64,000 nt of DNA from Streptomyces olivaceoviridis. GTDB taxonomy: Bacteria > Actinomycetota > Actinomycetes > Streptomycetales > Streptomycetaceae. A program made the position numbers and the translations under genes. Shown here piece by piece: positions 63,657 through 64,000 of this stretch; within the stretch, counting starts at the first letter, position 1; each line of letters opens with the position of its first letter. The stretch covers positions 62,001-126,000 of the forward strand of contig NZ_BMUI01000015.1 of assembly GCF_014650115.1 (NCBI RefSeq), given 5' to 3'. Below the pieces are notes generated by a model. That model was not told the DNA's origin, made no database searches, and saw only the letters and a list, made by a program, of their open reading frames with translations.

Positions 63657-64000
63657 GTGTGCCCTCATGGGAAAGACGAGAAGCCCTTCGGTAAGCGCGT
63701 GCGCGGACGGCTGGAGGCCGCCGCCGCGGGCGCGGCGCTGCTGCTGGCCGGTGTCTACGGCGCGTTCGTGCGGACGGCGACCGGACAGCGCTGAGAGAAC
63801 GCGGTGCTGGCGGGGCGGCGCGAGGACGAGACCCTGGCCGCCGCCCGGGCCGCGAACGGCATGCTGGACCACATCACCCTGTCCTCGCTCGGCGCGGCGG
63901 TGGCGGTGCTGCTCCTGATCGGGCTGGCGCGGCGCCGCTCCGCCCTGACGGTGGTCGCCGTCGGTACGGTAGGCGTCTCCCTGCTGCTCGCCGAGGTGCT
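63657..64000 (+). pseudogene. PAP2-type phosphatase gene with in-frame stop (cut by window edge)
   Basis: From GTG 63657 the frame reads MCPHGKDEKPFGKRVRGRLE and a transmembrane helix (AAAAGAALLLAGVYGAFVRT), ends at TGA 63792-63794 after TATGQR, and then continues in the same frame as ENAVLAGRREDETLAAARAA, LDHITLSSLGAAVAVLLLIG and VVAVGTVGVSLLLAEVL to the edge. The two parts match the start of Streptomyces membrane PAP2-family phosphatases, whose catalytic motifs would lie beyond the window. A single base change in the TGA would restore the gene. A sequencing error or translational restart cannot be excluded. Confidence 0.7.

Noticed and set aside
1..64000. tRNA genes, rRNA, intact insertion sequences or integrase-flanked island
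   Set aside because: Nothing resembling tRNA arms, rRNA, transposase or integrase motifs, or att-type direct repeats was noticed on reading; a tRNAscan-SE and ISfinder run would be decisive.

Overview
The window is high-GC DNA (roughly 70-73%) with strong third-position GC bias, GTG/TTG starts, 4-bp ATGA/GTGA stop-start overlaps, Tat and lipoprotein signals and very GC-rich hairpin terminators between convergent genes. Together with the gene families present this points to a chromosomal segment of Streptomyces or a close actinomycete relative. I found no rRNA, tRNA, CRISPR array, intact insertion sequence or prophage structural genes.

Layout. 1-5.9 kb: a TetR regulator cut by the left edge, a phosphotransferase-fold protein, a dual fluoride-channel operon (crcB-DUF190-crcB), a rifampicin monooxygenase (Rox) gene with a near-consensus rifamycin-associated element, and an aldo/keto reductase behind a MerR-type promoter. 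6-16 kb: a decayed LysR gene, a giant secreted S53 (sedolisin) peptidase with Kelch repeats preceded by an orphan CHASE3 histidine kinase, a DUF6069 membrane protein, a MerR/GyrI-like regulator, an SDR and a GH3 lipoprotein. 16-31.6 kb: a Wzx/Wzy-type exopolysaccharide locus (initiating sugar transferase, acetyltransferase, two glycosyltransferases, a GDP-mannose 3,5-epimerase-like enzyme, polymerase, chain-length protein with a dead P-loop, flippase, nucleotidyltransferase, CDP-alcohol transferase, and secreted propeller and beta-helix proteins). 31.9-36.4 kb: a PQQ-dependent sugar dehydrogenase directly followed by pqqA-B-C-D-E. 36.4-38 kb: an MFS exporter with what looks like a uORF attenuator.

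38-51.6 kb: alpha/beta hydrolase, a lipoprotein with an apparent ATC start codon, a small secreted peptide, an SDR lacking YxxxK behind a structured leader, a propeller-phosphoesterase gene downstream of an ABC exporter pair, a trypsin-like protease and a propeller-amidohydrolase fusion. 51.6-58.3 kb: a small leaderless gene, a TetR/EamA pair with a palindromic operator, and a second, longer copy of the sedolisin-Kelch protein. 58.3-64 kb: a TrmB/LuxR-type regulator, an acyl-CoA dehydrogenase pseudogene, a secreted DUF4232 protein, and a three-gene operon: XRE regulator, a Tap-like protein with family-B DNA-polymerase-like motifs, and a Tpg-like protein. Right of it lies a PAP2 phosphatase gene broken by an in-frame TGA and cut by the window edge.

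How parts work together (inference): the exopolysaccharide genes supply sugar activation, assembly, flipping, polymerisation and surface modification; the PQQ genes make the cofactor for the adjacent secreted dehydrogenase; rox and the attenuated exporter are antibiotic-inducible defence candidates; and the xre-tap-tpg-like operon is the best candidate for an undescribed system, possibly a divergent telomere or protein-primed replication module.
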